The position numbers were made by a program, and so were the translations under genes. This document shows positions 8,512 to 17,700 of a stretch of DNA of 64,000 nt, piece after piece; position 1 is the first letter of the stretch, and every line of letters starts with the position of its first letter. This DNA comes from Candidatus Thorarchaeota archaeon (GTDB taxonomy: Archaea > Asgardarchaeota > Thorarchaeia > Thorarchaeales > Thorarchaeaceae). Below the pieces are notes generated by a model, which ran no database searches, was not told where the DNA came from, and saw only the letters and a program-made list of their open reading frames with translations. The stretch covers positions 407,623 to 471,622 of the forward strand of contig DXJO01000010.1 in assembly GCA_019057475.1 (NCBI GenBank), in the 5' to 3' direction.

Positions 8512-9429
8512 TCATCCGATATTTAGAGTTCCGCAACTCGGGCAGAGGAATTCCTCACCAGAGGCAAGAAGCCTCTGCAGAGGAGTGCCACAGTGTTGGC
8601 ATCGCGCTATATGAGTGCCATTCGACTTCAGCTTTCGCGCCACCTCCGCGGCATCAGCGGACACGAACTCGTCTGTTGATGGGTTGAACCTGCCGGAAAC
8701 TTCGCCGGCGCCAACAAGGTCAAAGACCAGTTCGCGTGTATCCCCTTCAGAGATCTCTGAATACTTCGTGAGGTTGGCCATGTTGATTCTTGGTACGGAC
8801 CTCAGAACACCAAGGACTCTCATTCTGACCCCTCCATTCACCACCGGGGCTGTGAATTGCGGTGCAGCAGCAACTGGAGCTTCGGACTTCTCAATCCAAG
8901 TAATCTTCTTCGCGAGTCTGCCTAATGCACCTCTTTTGTGGCCGGCATATCTTCGTTCGGCTTTGAGCCTTGTTCGAGAGCTCACCTCGAGGTCTCGGAG
9001 TACACCACACGAGTACAGCGGCGTAACGTCAATCTCCGGCAGAGGGTTGTTAGTGAGTACAATCTTGCTTAGTGCAATGTGGTTTGCCAGAGGCGCCAGG
9101 TTCAACTGTGTGAGGCGGTTGCTGCTCAAGTCAAGCCTCACTAATCCTGGACATTTCTCTAGTGGTGAGAGGTCGATCTCCTGCAAATGGTTTCTATGAA
9201 GTACAAGCTCTCTCAGTGTGTGGCATGTTCCTAGGGGTGTCAGGTCCAGAGTCTGTAGTTCATTTGAGTATAGCTTGAGCTTCCTCAGCCGGGTGAACTG
9301 CAAAATGGGTGAGAGGTCTATGTGTACTATATTCTTGCTGGAGAAATCAAGGTTGGTACTACTGCTTCCGACACGAATTCGTTTCTCTCTTCCCTTTTTG
9401 TTTCTATAGGTGAAAGTCATCGTGGCCAC
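8512..9429 (-). CDS. Leucine-rich repeat protein with PCI-like winged helix and zinc ribbon
   Basis: This 305-residue soluble protein has a short basic N-terminus, then about five leucine-rich repeats of 23 residues of the form DLTPL..C..L..L.L..N.L (residues about 28-150). A linker leads to a region near 200-270 (VPRINMANLTKYSEIS, then ELVFDLVGAGEVSGRFN) that looks like the winged-helix end of PCI/proteasome-COP9-type domains. The C-terminus is a zinc ribbon with CQHCGTP and CPSCGTL. No enzyme motif is seen, so a scaffold or adaptor role is inferred. The start is GTG 9429 or ATG 9420. It converges on the second solute-binding protein. Confidence 0.7.
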   Translation of the reverse strand: MATMTFTYRNKKGREKRIRVGSSSTNLDFSSKNIVHIDLSPILQFTRLRKLKLYSNELQTLDLTPLGTCHTLRELVLHRNHLQEIDLSPLEKCPGLVRLDLSSNRLTQLNLAPLANHIALSKIVLTNNPLPEIDVTPLYSCGVLRDLEVSSRTRLKAERRYAGHKRGALGRLAKKITWIEKSEAPVAAAPQFTAPVVNGGVRMRVLGVLRSVPRINMANLTKYSEISEGDTRELVFDLVGAGEVSGRFNPSTDEFVSADAAEVARKLKSNGTHIARCQHCGTPLQRLLASGEEFLCPSCGTLNIG

Positions 9430-9470
9430 TGGTTATCGCCTCTACTTGCTATGAACATCGAAAATCCCTC

Positions 9471-9480
9471 TATACCTTTT
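9471..9480 (-). promoter_or_regulatory. Candidate TATA box for the LRR gene
   Basis: On the reverse strand AAAAGGTATA lies about 42-51 bases before the GTG start of the LRR gene, placing transcription start near 9449. Similar AAAAGG/AAGGCTTTT-like elements occur before other genes of the window. This is a composition and spacing argument only. Confidence 0.35.
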
Positions 9481-9624
9481 ACTGTGATGAATTGTCAAGC
9501 GCATCCCCCCAAGAAGATGCCATTCTTCCACAGAGCGCGCATTATCACAGCTTTTTCTCTACGGCAGAAGATTCAAATTCCCTGAAACTGGCATCGTGAG
9601 ACTCAAGCAGTGGAGCGCCTAACG

Positions 9625-11172
9625 ATGTCAAAAAAGAAGTTCGACGAGCTCACGAAGAAGCGTGAAGAAGCCAAAATAGCCGGGGGCAAGGAACGCATCG
9701 AAAAGCAGCACAAGAAAGGCAAGTACACAGCACGGGAGAGAGTTGAGAAGCTGCTTGATCCTGACTCATTCGTAGAGATTGACGAGTTTGTTGTCCACCG
9801 CGAAACTGCATTCGGGATGGACAAGAACAAGATTCTCGGCGATGGAGTAATTACAGGTTATGGTGCGATTGACGGTCGAAAGGTGTTCATATTCTCCCAG
9901 GACTTCACCGTGTGGGGTGGGTCTCTTGCAGAGATGTATGGCTTGAAGATATGCAAAATAATGGACCTGGCGATGGAGGTTGGTGCTCCAGTCATCGGTC
10001 TGAACGATAGTGGTGGGGCTCGCATCCAAGAAGGCGTCAAGTCACTGGCCAGCTACTGCTGGATTTTCAAGCGTAACACATTGGCAAGTGGTGTAGTACC
10101 CCAGATTTCTGCGATCATGGGCCCTTGCGCAGGAGGAGCAGTCTACAGCCCGGCCGTTACCGACTTCACATTTATGGTGAAGAAAACCTCGCACATGTTC
10201 ATCACGGGCCCGGAGGTCATCAAGACGGTAACCGGCGAGAAAGTCAGTTTCGAGGAACTGGGTGGTGCCATGACGCACGCATCCACGAGTGGAGTGGCTA
10301 GTTTCGCCAGTGAGGATGAGGATGACTGCTTCATGCAGATTCGCAAACTGCTCAGCTATATGCCGAGCAATAATCTGGAAGGACCACCACGAATCAACAC
10401 TGGTCATGCCCCTGATGACGTGGACGAATCCATTGACGAGCTACTTCCAGAGGACACGAATGTGCCATACGATATGAGGGATGTTGTGACCAAGGTTGCT
10501 GACAATGGTGAGTTCTTTGAAGTCCATGAACATTGGGCGAAGAACATAATTATTGGCTTCGCACGTTTCGATGGACAATCTGCCGGAATCGTGGGCAATC
10601 AACCAGCTCATCTGGCCGGGACTCTTGACATAGATGCATCTGACAAGTGTGCTCGCTTTGTGAGATTCTGTGATGCGTTCAACATTCCAGTCATCACGTT
10701 CATGGACGTGCCTGGATTTCTCCCGGGCACATCTCAAGAGTGGGGCGGTATTATCAGACACGGTGCCAAGATCTTGTACGCCTTTGCTGAAGCCACAGTT
10801 CCCAAGATAACCATAATCACAAGAAAGGGATACGGTGGAGCTTATGACGTAATGTCGTCTCGGCACATTGGAGCTGACCTTGTCTATGCATGGCCTGCGG
10901 CGGAGATTGCAGTCATGGGGCCTGATGGTGCGACTAACATCATCTTCCGCAAGGAAATTGATAAGGCTAGGGATAAGGCGAAGAAACGAGCTGAACTTGC
11001 CAAGAAGTATCGCGAGCAGTTTGCTCATCCATACATTGCCGCCGGACTTGGATACATCGACAAGGTAATTTTCCCGCATGAAACCCGCCAGTTGATATGC
11101 AAGGGCCTTGATATTCTCTCAAGCAAACGGCAGACCAGACCGCCAAAGAAGCACGGAAATATCCCACTGTAA
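9625..11172 (+). CDS. mmdA: Acyl-CoA carboxyltransferase (methylmalonyl-CoA/propionyl-CoA type, 12S-like)
   Basis: This crotonase-fold carboxyltransferase moves a carboxyl group between biotin and propionyl-CoA/methylmalonyl-CoA. The protein (515 residues) is the usual length and has both halves of the domain: [13 protein letters not shown] and [13 protein letters not shown] (first oxyanion region), then [28 protein letters not shown], and [11 protein letters not shown] with the second oxyanion region. I start at ATG 9625, with GGAG at 9612-9615 as SD; the GTG at 9610 adds five residues. It leads an operon with a 5S-like carboxyltransferase (13-base gap) and a biotin carrier. It could be pccB, mmdA of a decarboxylase, or the 12S subunit of a transcarboxylase; the neighbours favour the last. 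Confidence 0.9.
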   Translation: MSKKKFDELTKKREEAKIAGGKERIEKQHKKGKYTARERVEKLLDPDSFVEIDEFVVHRETAFGMDKNKILGDGVITGYGAIDGRKVFIFSQDFTVWGGSLAEMYGLKICKIMDLAMEVGAPVIGLNDSGGARIQEGVKSLASYCWIFKRNTLASGVVPQISAIMGPCAGGAVYSPAVTDFTFMVKKTSHMFITGPEVIKTVTGEKVSFEELGGAMTHASTSGVASFASEDEDDCFMQIRKLLSYMPSNNLEGPPRINTGHAPDDVDESIDELLPEDTNVPYDMRDVVTKVADNGEFFEVHEHWAKNIIIGFARFDGQSAGIVGNQPAHLAGTLDIDASDKCARFVRFCDAFNIPVITFMDVPGFLPGTSQEWGGIIRHGAKILYAFAEATVPKITIITRKGYGGAYDVMSSRHIGADLVYAWPAAEIAVMGPDGATNIIFRKEIDKARDKAKKRAELAKKYREQFAHPYIAAGLGYIDKVIFPHETRQLICKGLDILSSKRQTRPPKKHGNIPL

Positions 11173-11185
11173 GAGGCAGTCCGCA

Positions 11186-12772
11186 ATGACCAAGCTCAAG
11201 ATCACGGACACAACGCTGAGAGATGCGCACCAATCTCTAATCGCTACACGCATGAGAACGGAGCATATGCTACCAATCTGCGAGAAGATTGACAAGGTGG
11301 GCTATCATTCACTTGAGATGTTCGGTGGGGCGACCTTTGACAGCATGATGCGATTCTTAGATGAAGACCCCTGGGAACGAGTAGAAGCATTACGTGATGC
11401 GATGCCCAATACGAAGTTCCAGATGCTGCTTCGAGCCTCTAATGTGGTCGGTTATCATATCTATCCTGACGATGTCTTGGAGGCTTTCGTTGTTGAGGCA
11501 GTCAAGGTCGGGATTGACATCTTTAGGATATTCGATGCGCTCAACGATATCCGAAATATGGAGGCTTCCATGAAGTTCGTGAAGCGAGAAGGAGGACATG
11601 TCCAGGCTAGTATCTGCTACACGCTTAGTCCATATCATAGCAACGAGAAGTTCGTAGAGAAAGCGAAGATGCTCTACTCGTTGGATGCTGATTCGATTTG
11701 CATCAAGGACATGGCCGGGCTTATCTCCCCAGAAGCCGCCTCTGACCTTACAATGCGCCTGAAGGATGAGATTGACATCCCAGTTCAACTGCACTCACAC
11801 TACACAAGCGGAATGGCCTCAATGGCCTATCTCAGAGCTGCAGATGCAGGGGTTGATGTAGTGGACTGCGCGATATCATCGCTTTCCCTCGCAACATCAC
11901 AACCTGCAACAGAATCGATGGTTGAGGCACTGAAGGGTACCCCGAGGGACACAGGCCTAGATGTTAACCTCCTCGCTGAGATTGCAGATTACTTCAGAAA
12001 GATTCGTCACAAGTATTCCCAGTTTGAGGGAAGTCTTCAGGGAGTGAATCCCAAGGTCTTGGTATTCCAGATCCCCGGGGGAATGCTGTCAAATTTGGAC
12101 AACCAGCTTAGAGAGCAAGATGCTCTGGACAGTTACGACGAGGTTTTGGAGGAAGTTCCTCGCGTGCGTGCGGAGCTCGGCTACCCTCCGTTAGTGACTC
12201 CATCCAGTCAGATTGTGGGAACTCAGGCTACAATGAACGTCATAACCGGGGAGCGTTACAAGATTATACCGCATGAAGTTAAGCAATACGTCAGGGGATA
12301 TTACGGACGACCGCCCACGGAGATCGACCCTGATATCAAGAAGAAGATAATCGGGGATGAGGAGTCCCTGAAGGTGCGACCTGCTGACCTGCTCGAACCT
12401 GAGTTGCCCAAGGCAAGAGCGGCGTTGAAAGACACCCCCCACCTGCCTCGAGATGAGGTTTCGTATGCATTGTTCCCGCACTATGCACTTGACTTCTTGA
12501 AGAGAAAGGCGAATCGTCTTGCGCTTGGCGAGATGACTGAGGCACAGATGATTGCCATAATCGCCTCTGTACTTCATAGCAGTACCACAAGCAGAAGCAG
12601 CATATCCTCGTCCAGCCTACGTGGTGATGCATGGACACTTGCTGGCCGTGATGACCTGATGGACGGGCGAACGGTTGAGTATGGTTCTGGTAAATGGGAA
12701 CGGGCCGAGTCTGCCTGGACTTCAGCAGGAAGAAAGGACGTGATGAAAGGCAGGCGACAGGGGGGTCCGTGA
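11186..12772 (+). CDS. Pyruvate/oxaloacetate carboxyltransferase (OadA / transcarboxylase 5S-like subunit)
   Basis: This TIM-barrel carboxyltransferase exchanges carboxyl between biotin and pyruvate/oxaloacetate. It opens with KITDTTLRDAHQSL, carries the metal-site motif IKDMAGL whose lysine is carbamylated in this family, and HSHYTSG with the two metal-binding histidines; a PYC_OADA-type helical domain follows (KYSQFEGSLQG ... GGMLSNL). It lacks a fused biotinyl domain, which the next gene supplies. Start ATG 11186 has AGAGG upstream at 11172-11176; the stop TGA overlaps the next ATG (TGATG). The last 65 residues are Ser-rich and contain a duplicated motif, AWTLAGRDDLMDGR and AWTSAGRKDVMKGR, not expected in the family. 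Confidence 0.88.
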   Translation: MTKLKITDTTLRDAHQSLIATRMRTEHMLPICEKIDKVGYHSLEMFGGATFDSMMRFLDEDPWERVEALRDAMPNTKFQMLLRASNVVGYHIYPDDVLEAFVVEAVKVGIDIFRIFDALNDIRNMEASMKFVKREGGHVQASICYTLSPYHSNEKFVEKAKMLYSLDADSICIKDMAGLISPEAASDLTMRLKDEIDIPVQLHSHYTSGMASMAYLRAADAGVDVVDCAISSLSLATSQPATESMVEALKGTPRDTGLDVNLLAEIADYFRKIRHKYSQFEGSLQGVNPKVLVFQIPGGMLSNLDNQLREQDALDSYDEVLEEVPRVRAELGYPPLVTPSSQIVGTQATMNVITGERYKIIPHEVKQYVRGYYGRPPTEIDPDIKKKIIGDEESLKVRPADLLEPELPKARAALKDTPHLPRDEVSYALFPHYALDFLKRKANRLALGEMTEAQMIAIIASVLHSSTTSRSSISSSSLRGDAWTLAGRDDLMDGRTVEYGSGKWERAESAWTSAGRKDVMKGRRQGGP

Positions 12773-13293
12773 TGAGTCCTGAGTACGAAATCAAACTTGC
12801 TGACCGCGGTTACACCGTGGAGGTGCGAAGGTTGGACGAGGGAGGGCTTCTGGTTGTAAAGGTCGGTTCTCAGAGTTTTTCGCTGAAGCCAACACTCAAT
12901 GATGACGGCGCATGGACAGTCAGTGATACGGCGGGGGATCATAGCGTTAGAATCCTGAAGAAGGCTGGCAGCAAGGTTTCTGTGGAAGTGAATGGTCAGG
13001 CGTGTGACATCGAGTGGGTCAGGATTCGCAAGCAAGAAGAGCAAGCTCGCAAAACCACTTCTGCATCAGGCCCAAGAGTAGATGGTGGTGTATATCCACC
13101 GATGCCCGGCAAAATCAGCGAAGTACTGGTCAAGCCAGGTGATACGGTGAAGAGCGGCCAGACCGTATGCATACTCGAAGCAATGAAGATGTTTAACGAA
13201 TTGAAGTCACCGTCAGCCGGGACTGTGAAAGAGGTCAACGTTGAGCCGGGCTCCAGCGTAACCCAGAGTACACTTCTAATACTCGTTGAGTGA
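12772..13293 (+). CDS. Biotin carboxyl carrier protein (1.3S-like)
   Basis: This carries the carboxyl group between carboxyltransferase sites on a lysine-linked biotin. The 173-residue protein has a beta-rich N-terminal part of about 95 residues that resembles the inter-subunit (BT) region of acyl-CoA carboxylases, a charged linker, and a C-terminal biotinyl domain with EAMKM; the biotinylated residue is Lys139. The start ATG overlaps the stop of the 5S-like gene by one base, with a GGGGGT SD before it, so the two are translationally coupled. No biotin carboxylase subunit is encoded in the window. The ligase at 2765-3577 would biotinylate it. Confidence 0.9.
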   Translation: MSPEYEIKLADRGYTVEVRRLDEGGLLVVKVGSQSFSLKPTLNDDGAWTVSDTAGDHSVRILKKAGSKVSVEVNGQACDIEWVRIRKQEEQARKTTSASGPRVDGGVYPPMPGKISEVLVKPGDTVKSGQTVCILEAMKMFNELKSPSAGTVKEVNVEPGSSVTQSTLLILVE

Positions 13294-13304
13294 GGCTGCT
13301 CTAA

Positions 13305-14471
13305 ATGGAACCTGTCTATGTCGTAGGGGTTGGCATGACCCCTTTTGGAGTGCTAGAGGATTCAATCCTCGAGCTGGCTGAGAAGGCTGCGTACGAAGCA
13401 ATGAACGATTCGGGGACAATCGAGCACAGGTTTGACAGGGTTGTGGTCGGGTCCCAGAACCCTGATGAATTCACAGGAATGGGTCACCTGTCATCGCTCC
13501 TGGCTGACCGGCTGGGGATGGTTCCTGCTGGGGCAACTCGCGTGGAGACTGGGCCTTCATCGGGTTCGAGTGCTTTTGAAGTGGCCTACGCATTTGTTGC
13601 GGCTGGGTTGGCTGATCTAGTTCTTGTGATTGGCGTCGAGAAGATGTCGAGTGTGGACCGCGAAACAGCTTCTGGTATCCTTGCCAAGATGATGTCGTAT
13701 GAGAATGAAACTCAATATGGTGCAACGCCTACTGCCCTTGCTGCCATGGTCGCTAGACGCTACATGCACGACTTCGGACTTACCAGAGATGAGCTATCCA
13801 TGGTGCCGGTGAAGGCGCACCGAAACGGAGCAAAGAACCCGCTGGCACACTTCCAGAAGGAGATCTCTGTTGAAACGGTCAGCAACGGGCGTATCGTGTC
13901 AGACCCTTTGACATTGTATGATTGCTGTCCTACAAGTGACGGAGCCGCGGCTTTGGTTGTCATGTCCAAGACCAAGATGCGGGAATTTGGATGCTCTGAC
14001 AGAGCCATCAAGGTTCTAGGTGTTGGGCACGGCACCGATTTTCATGCCGTTCAACATCGCCTTTCACTAACATCGTTTGGGGCAACAGTTGAGGCGGCTC
14101 GGAATGCGTTTGGAATGGCCAACCTCCAACCGAGCGCCATTGATGTAGCTGAGATTCACGATGCATTCTCGATTCTTGAACTTGTGAATATGGAGGACAT
14201 CGGGTTTGTCGACTCTGGGAAAGCGATTGGCTTGATCAGTGATGGGTCGACTCAAGTTGAAGGTGATCTGCCGATAAACCCCAGTGGAGGTCTCAAGGCT
14301 CGGGGTCACCCGACGGGTGCCACTGGCGTCGCTCAGATTCGTGATGTGGTGCTCCAGCTCAGGAATGAATCACCAAAAGGACTGCAGGTCGACTCGCCAG
14401 AACTAGCGCTCACTCATAATATCGGGGGTTTTGGAAACAATATGGTTGTTACTATACTAAGACGACCATGA
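13305..14471 (+). CDS. Thiolase-like protein (SCP-x/archaeal acetyl-CoA acetyltransferase family) lacking the active-site cysteine
   Basis: This 388-residue protein has the thiolase fold across its length: AYEAMNDSG at the start, SDGAAALVV, HDAFSILELVNMEDIGF, and NPSGGLKARGHPTGATG with the family's catalytic histidine. Archaeal relatives carry a nucleophilic cysteine in a (A/C)CASGG context; here the segment reads VETGPSSGSSAF, with proline at that place, and the later cysteine position reads HNIGGFGNN. It may be non-catalytic or a scaffold for acyl transfer. It follows the biotin carrier after 11 bases, in the same operon. Archaeal thiolases of this class often pair with a DUF35 protein; one is encoded at 25733, past the giant gene. 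Confidence 0.75.
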   Translation: MEPVYVVGVGMTPFGVLEDSILELAEKAAYEAMNDSGTIEHRFDRVVVGSQNPDEFTGMGHLSSLLADRLGMVPAGATRVETGPSSGSSAFEVAYAFVAAGLADLVLVIGVEKMSSVDRETASGILAKMMSYENETQYGATPTALAAMVARRYMHDFGLTRDELSMVPVKAHRNGAKNPLAHFQKEISVETVSNGRIVSDPLTLYDCCPTSDGAAALVVMSKTKMREFGCSDRAIKVLGVGHGTDFHAVQHRLSLTSFGATVEAARNAFGMANLQPSAIDVAEIHDAFSILELVNMEDIGFVDSGKAIGLISDGSTQVEGDLPINPSGGLKARGHPTGATGVAQIRDVVLQLRNESPKGLQVDSPELALTHNIGGFGNNMVVTILRRP

Positions 14472-14677
14472 AAGGAATTAGTGACTTCTGAATATTATAG
14501 AATTTGAAGATATATCCCATTCATTCATCCAAGAATGTCTTATTTAGTCTACACATGCTCACAATATGTACTAGCCCAAATTTTGGATTCAGCACGCTGC
14601 ATTGGCAATACAAGAAGTGACCGTGATAGTCTTGCTTATGGTTCCTAGCAAGTATGAATCTATTACGACCTCCTTCT

Positions 14678-14691
14678 ATGCTAAACAGCAT
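14678..14691. promoter_or_regulatory. Short dyad in the AT-rich leader region of the giant surface gene
   Basis: The 258 bases between the thiolase-like gene and the giant gene (14472-14729) are AT-rich and hold no recognisable gene. The clearest element is the inverted repeat ATGCT-AAAC-AGCAT, about 38 bases before the ATG. It could be an operator or chance; no convincing TATA box was picked out. Confidence 0.25.
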
Positions 14692-14729
14692 GTATGTATC
14701 TGCCAGTACAATAGAACGGTGTCCCTACT

Positions 14730-17700
14730 ATGAAAAGAACTGTGTTTGCACTGGCTTTTTTTGTAACCCTCTTTGGTTTTGGTTTGATTACTCCAATTGC
14801 TGAATTTGAATCACTACAAATCCAATCAACTGATTCTCAATCATTCACAATGTCTGGCATTGGAGACAACACCGAGGACTATGTGGACCAGACCAGCGAC
14901 CTTCATGCTCCGTCAGACTTAGGTTCACATTCTAGCTTCGCTGCTATGCAGGCTGGACCAGACCAGACTAATGATACTCTTACAGAAACAGATACAGGCG
15001 CCGGTGGTGGTTCTGAATGGCTCTGGGTTGATTCATTTGATGCGACAACTCAAGACTGGACAGAAGTAGGAGCCTCACCCTTCCTTGGCGCGCAAGACCA
15101 GCCGACCAACTACATCTATTGTACGTCAGGAATCAACATCGACCACGGGTTCTTCGGTTTCACTAATACTACATCAAGCTCGATAACAGACGTCAACATC
15201 TCCATCTACCACAACACAGCAGAACAGACTCAGATAATACTCTATAATTCTACTACAAGCACCACTATCAACTTCGGCAACTCCGGTGGTGTCTGGGCTT
15301 GGGAAACCATTACAGTTGATGGAGATGCGGTAGAACTAGAGATTATGTTTCCTACTGTTGATGAGGTCAACAATGCTTATGCAACGGTGAGCGGAAAATC
15401 CCAAGGTGGTCCTGGCCAAGTCGATGTAGATGCTATGCGACTCGGCGTCACAGGAACTGGCGGTGGTTCGAACTACGAGCTGGACCTTGAAGTAGGTTGG
15501 ACAGCCGCCGACTTCGACGAGTCCAACGAGGAGCTTTGTATCTTCGCTGGTCCTCAGGATGCCGAGTCCCTGAAGGTCGATGTGTGGAACGACACTGACT
15601 CTGCATGGGTCAATGTCATCGCAGACCTCACCTACAACCAGTGGAATAATGTCAGTATCGCCTCACATCTTGTGGACACTAGTCTTGAGATTCGATTCCT
15701 TGGTGGTACAGAAACAGGGGATACAACACAAGACACTTGGGAGATAGATGCAGTACTAATTCACACATGGACACCAAGCTACGCTCCCGTGAACGATCAA
15801 GCACCCTCCTTGGACAATCCAAGTGATACTGACAACATGTATGGACAGTATCTGGAATATCAGGTCACTGTCTATGTTTCTGACCAGAACGGCTTCGCAG
15901 ATATCGACTACTTAGAGATTGGACTATGGGACAACACCCAGACCACAGAGTACTGCAGATTCAGGTACGATGAAGACATGAACACCTTCACTGAGCAGTA
16001 TGATGGTGGAACTTATGTTTCTCTAAACACTGGAAGCTCCACTGCTACAGAGAGCGGCAATGATATCGATGCAACCTTCTATTTCACAGTAGACTGGGAC
16101 TTCCCTGACTCTACAGATTTAGACGCTAAATGTTATGTTATTGACACACAGACCGAATCAGCTACCACATGGTATGAGGTCAATTGGGATGTAGAAACCC
16201 GCCTTGATTATTCTGTTGCTCCAAGTATTGATGATGCCTCTGGCACCGCTGACAGAGGTGACTTTGATGGTTCATTCTCACTGACTGGTACCGTCATCTA
16301 CTACACTTCTGTGGATGATTTTCCAGCATCAACTGATGTCGATGCCTGGGTGTCTGCATCAGAGTATGGTACCACTGTGGGACCCTGGAGCGACCTGACC
16401 CTCATCTCTGGTGCATTCGATGTCACCTGCTATGGAGATGATGTGGTGGGTCAGGACACCTACACAATCAAGGTGGTTGAAGAGGGTGCAGGTTCAGGAG
16501 GTACTGACCTCTACTATACAACCAGCGTCACTGACACCTACATTGCAGACCGCGTTCAGGTGCAATCTTACTCTGTTGCTGATGACCGGGTAAATGTAAA
16601 TGACAATGTAGACATTGATGTGACACTCTATTATGATTATGACAACTCCGCAGTCATTGACGGCACTGTGACTGTCAATGGAGCATCAGCAACTCATCAA
16701 GGGGCTGGTGTCTGGCGAATAACTGATTCAGAAGCTACAGTCATGGCCAATACCTACAACACTGTGGCCTGCTCTGGTGGAACACATGGCATAACCACAG
16801 TGGACCAGAACGGACAGTCTCAGACTGTTATCTGGGACCAAGTGATTGTGGTTTCATACTCTGTAACTGATAACAGAGTCGATATCAATACGGTAGTGAA
16901 TGTAGACGTTACACTCCAATATGACTATGACAACACTGCAGTGACTGATGGCACAGTCACAATCAATACGATCTCTGCCACTCATCAAGGCTCAGGTGTC
17001 TGGAGAATTACACCCTCTCAGGCATCTGTGACTGCAGTTACTTACAACTCAGTTGCAGCCAGTGGTAATACTCATGGAATCACATCAGTAAATCAGAACG
17101 GACAAAGCCAACAGGTCATCTGGGACCAGATCACTGTGACGGGTTACACAGTGTCTGACGCTCGTGTCAACATCAATGATAATGTGAACGTAGATGTCAC
17201 AATCGAGTATGCATATGACAATACAGCTGTGACTGATGGTATAGTCACAATCAACGGAGCTTCAGCAACCCATCAAGGAGCGGGAGTATGGCGAATAGTA
17301 ACCTCACAGAGCACGGTCCAACAAGTCACTTACAACACAGTAGCCGCCTCTGGAAACACTGAAGGGATTACTTCAGTAAATCAGAATGGTCAATCTACCG
17401 CTGTCATATGGGACAGAATCAGCGTACAGACAACTGTTGTTGATGATGGTCGTGTGGGCGTAGGCACAAGTGCAGAGGTTCGCGTCACACTATGGCTTGA
17501 ATACGACAGTACATTTCTCGGTGCTGGCGACACAGTAACACTAGATGGCGTCGCGATGACTTGGGATGCTGTAAACTTATGGTTTGATCTATCTCGCACT
17601 CAAGCCTCAGTTGGCTTGTGGGTCTACTTTGTGAACTCCAGTTCGGAGACCGGTTTTGGCATCACTGAATTGAACCTCAACTCTCAGAGTGTTTCTGTAA

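Noticed and set aside
10441..11079. Antisense reading frame of 212 codons inside the carboxyltransferase gene
   Set aside because: It is a shadow of a strongly conserved coding frame on the other strand.
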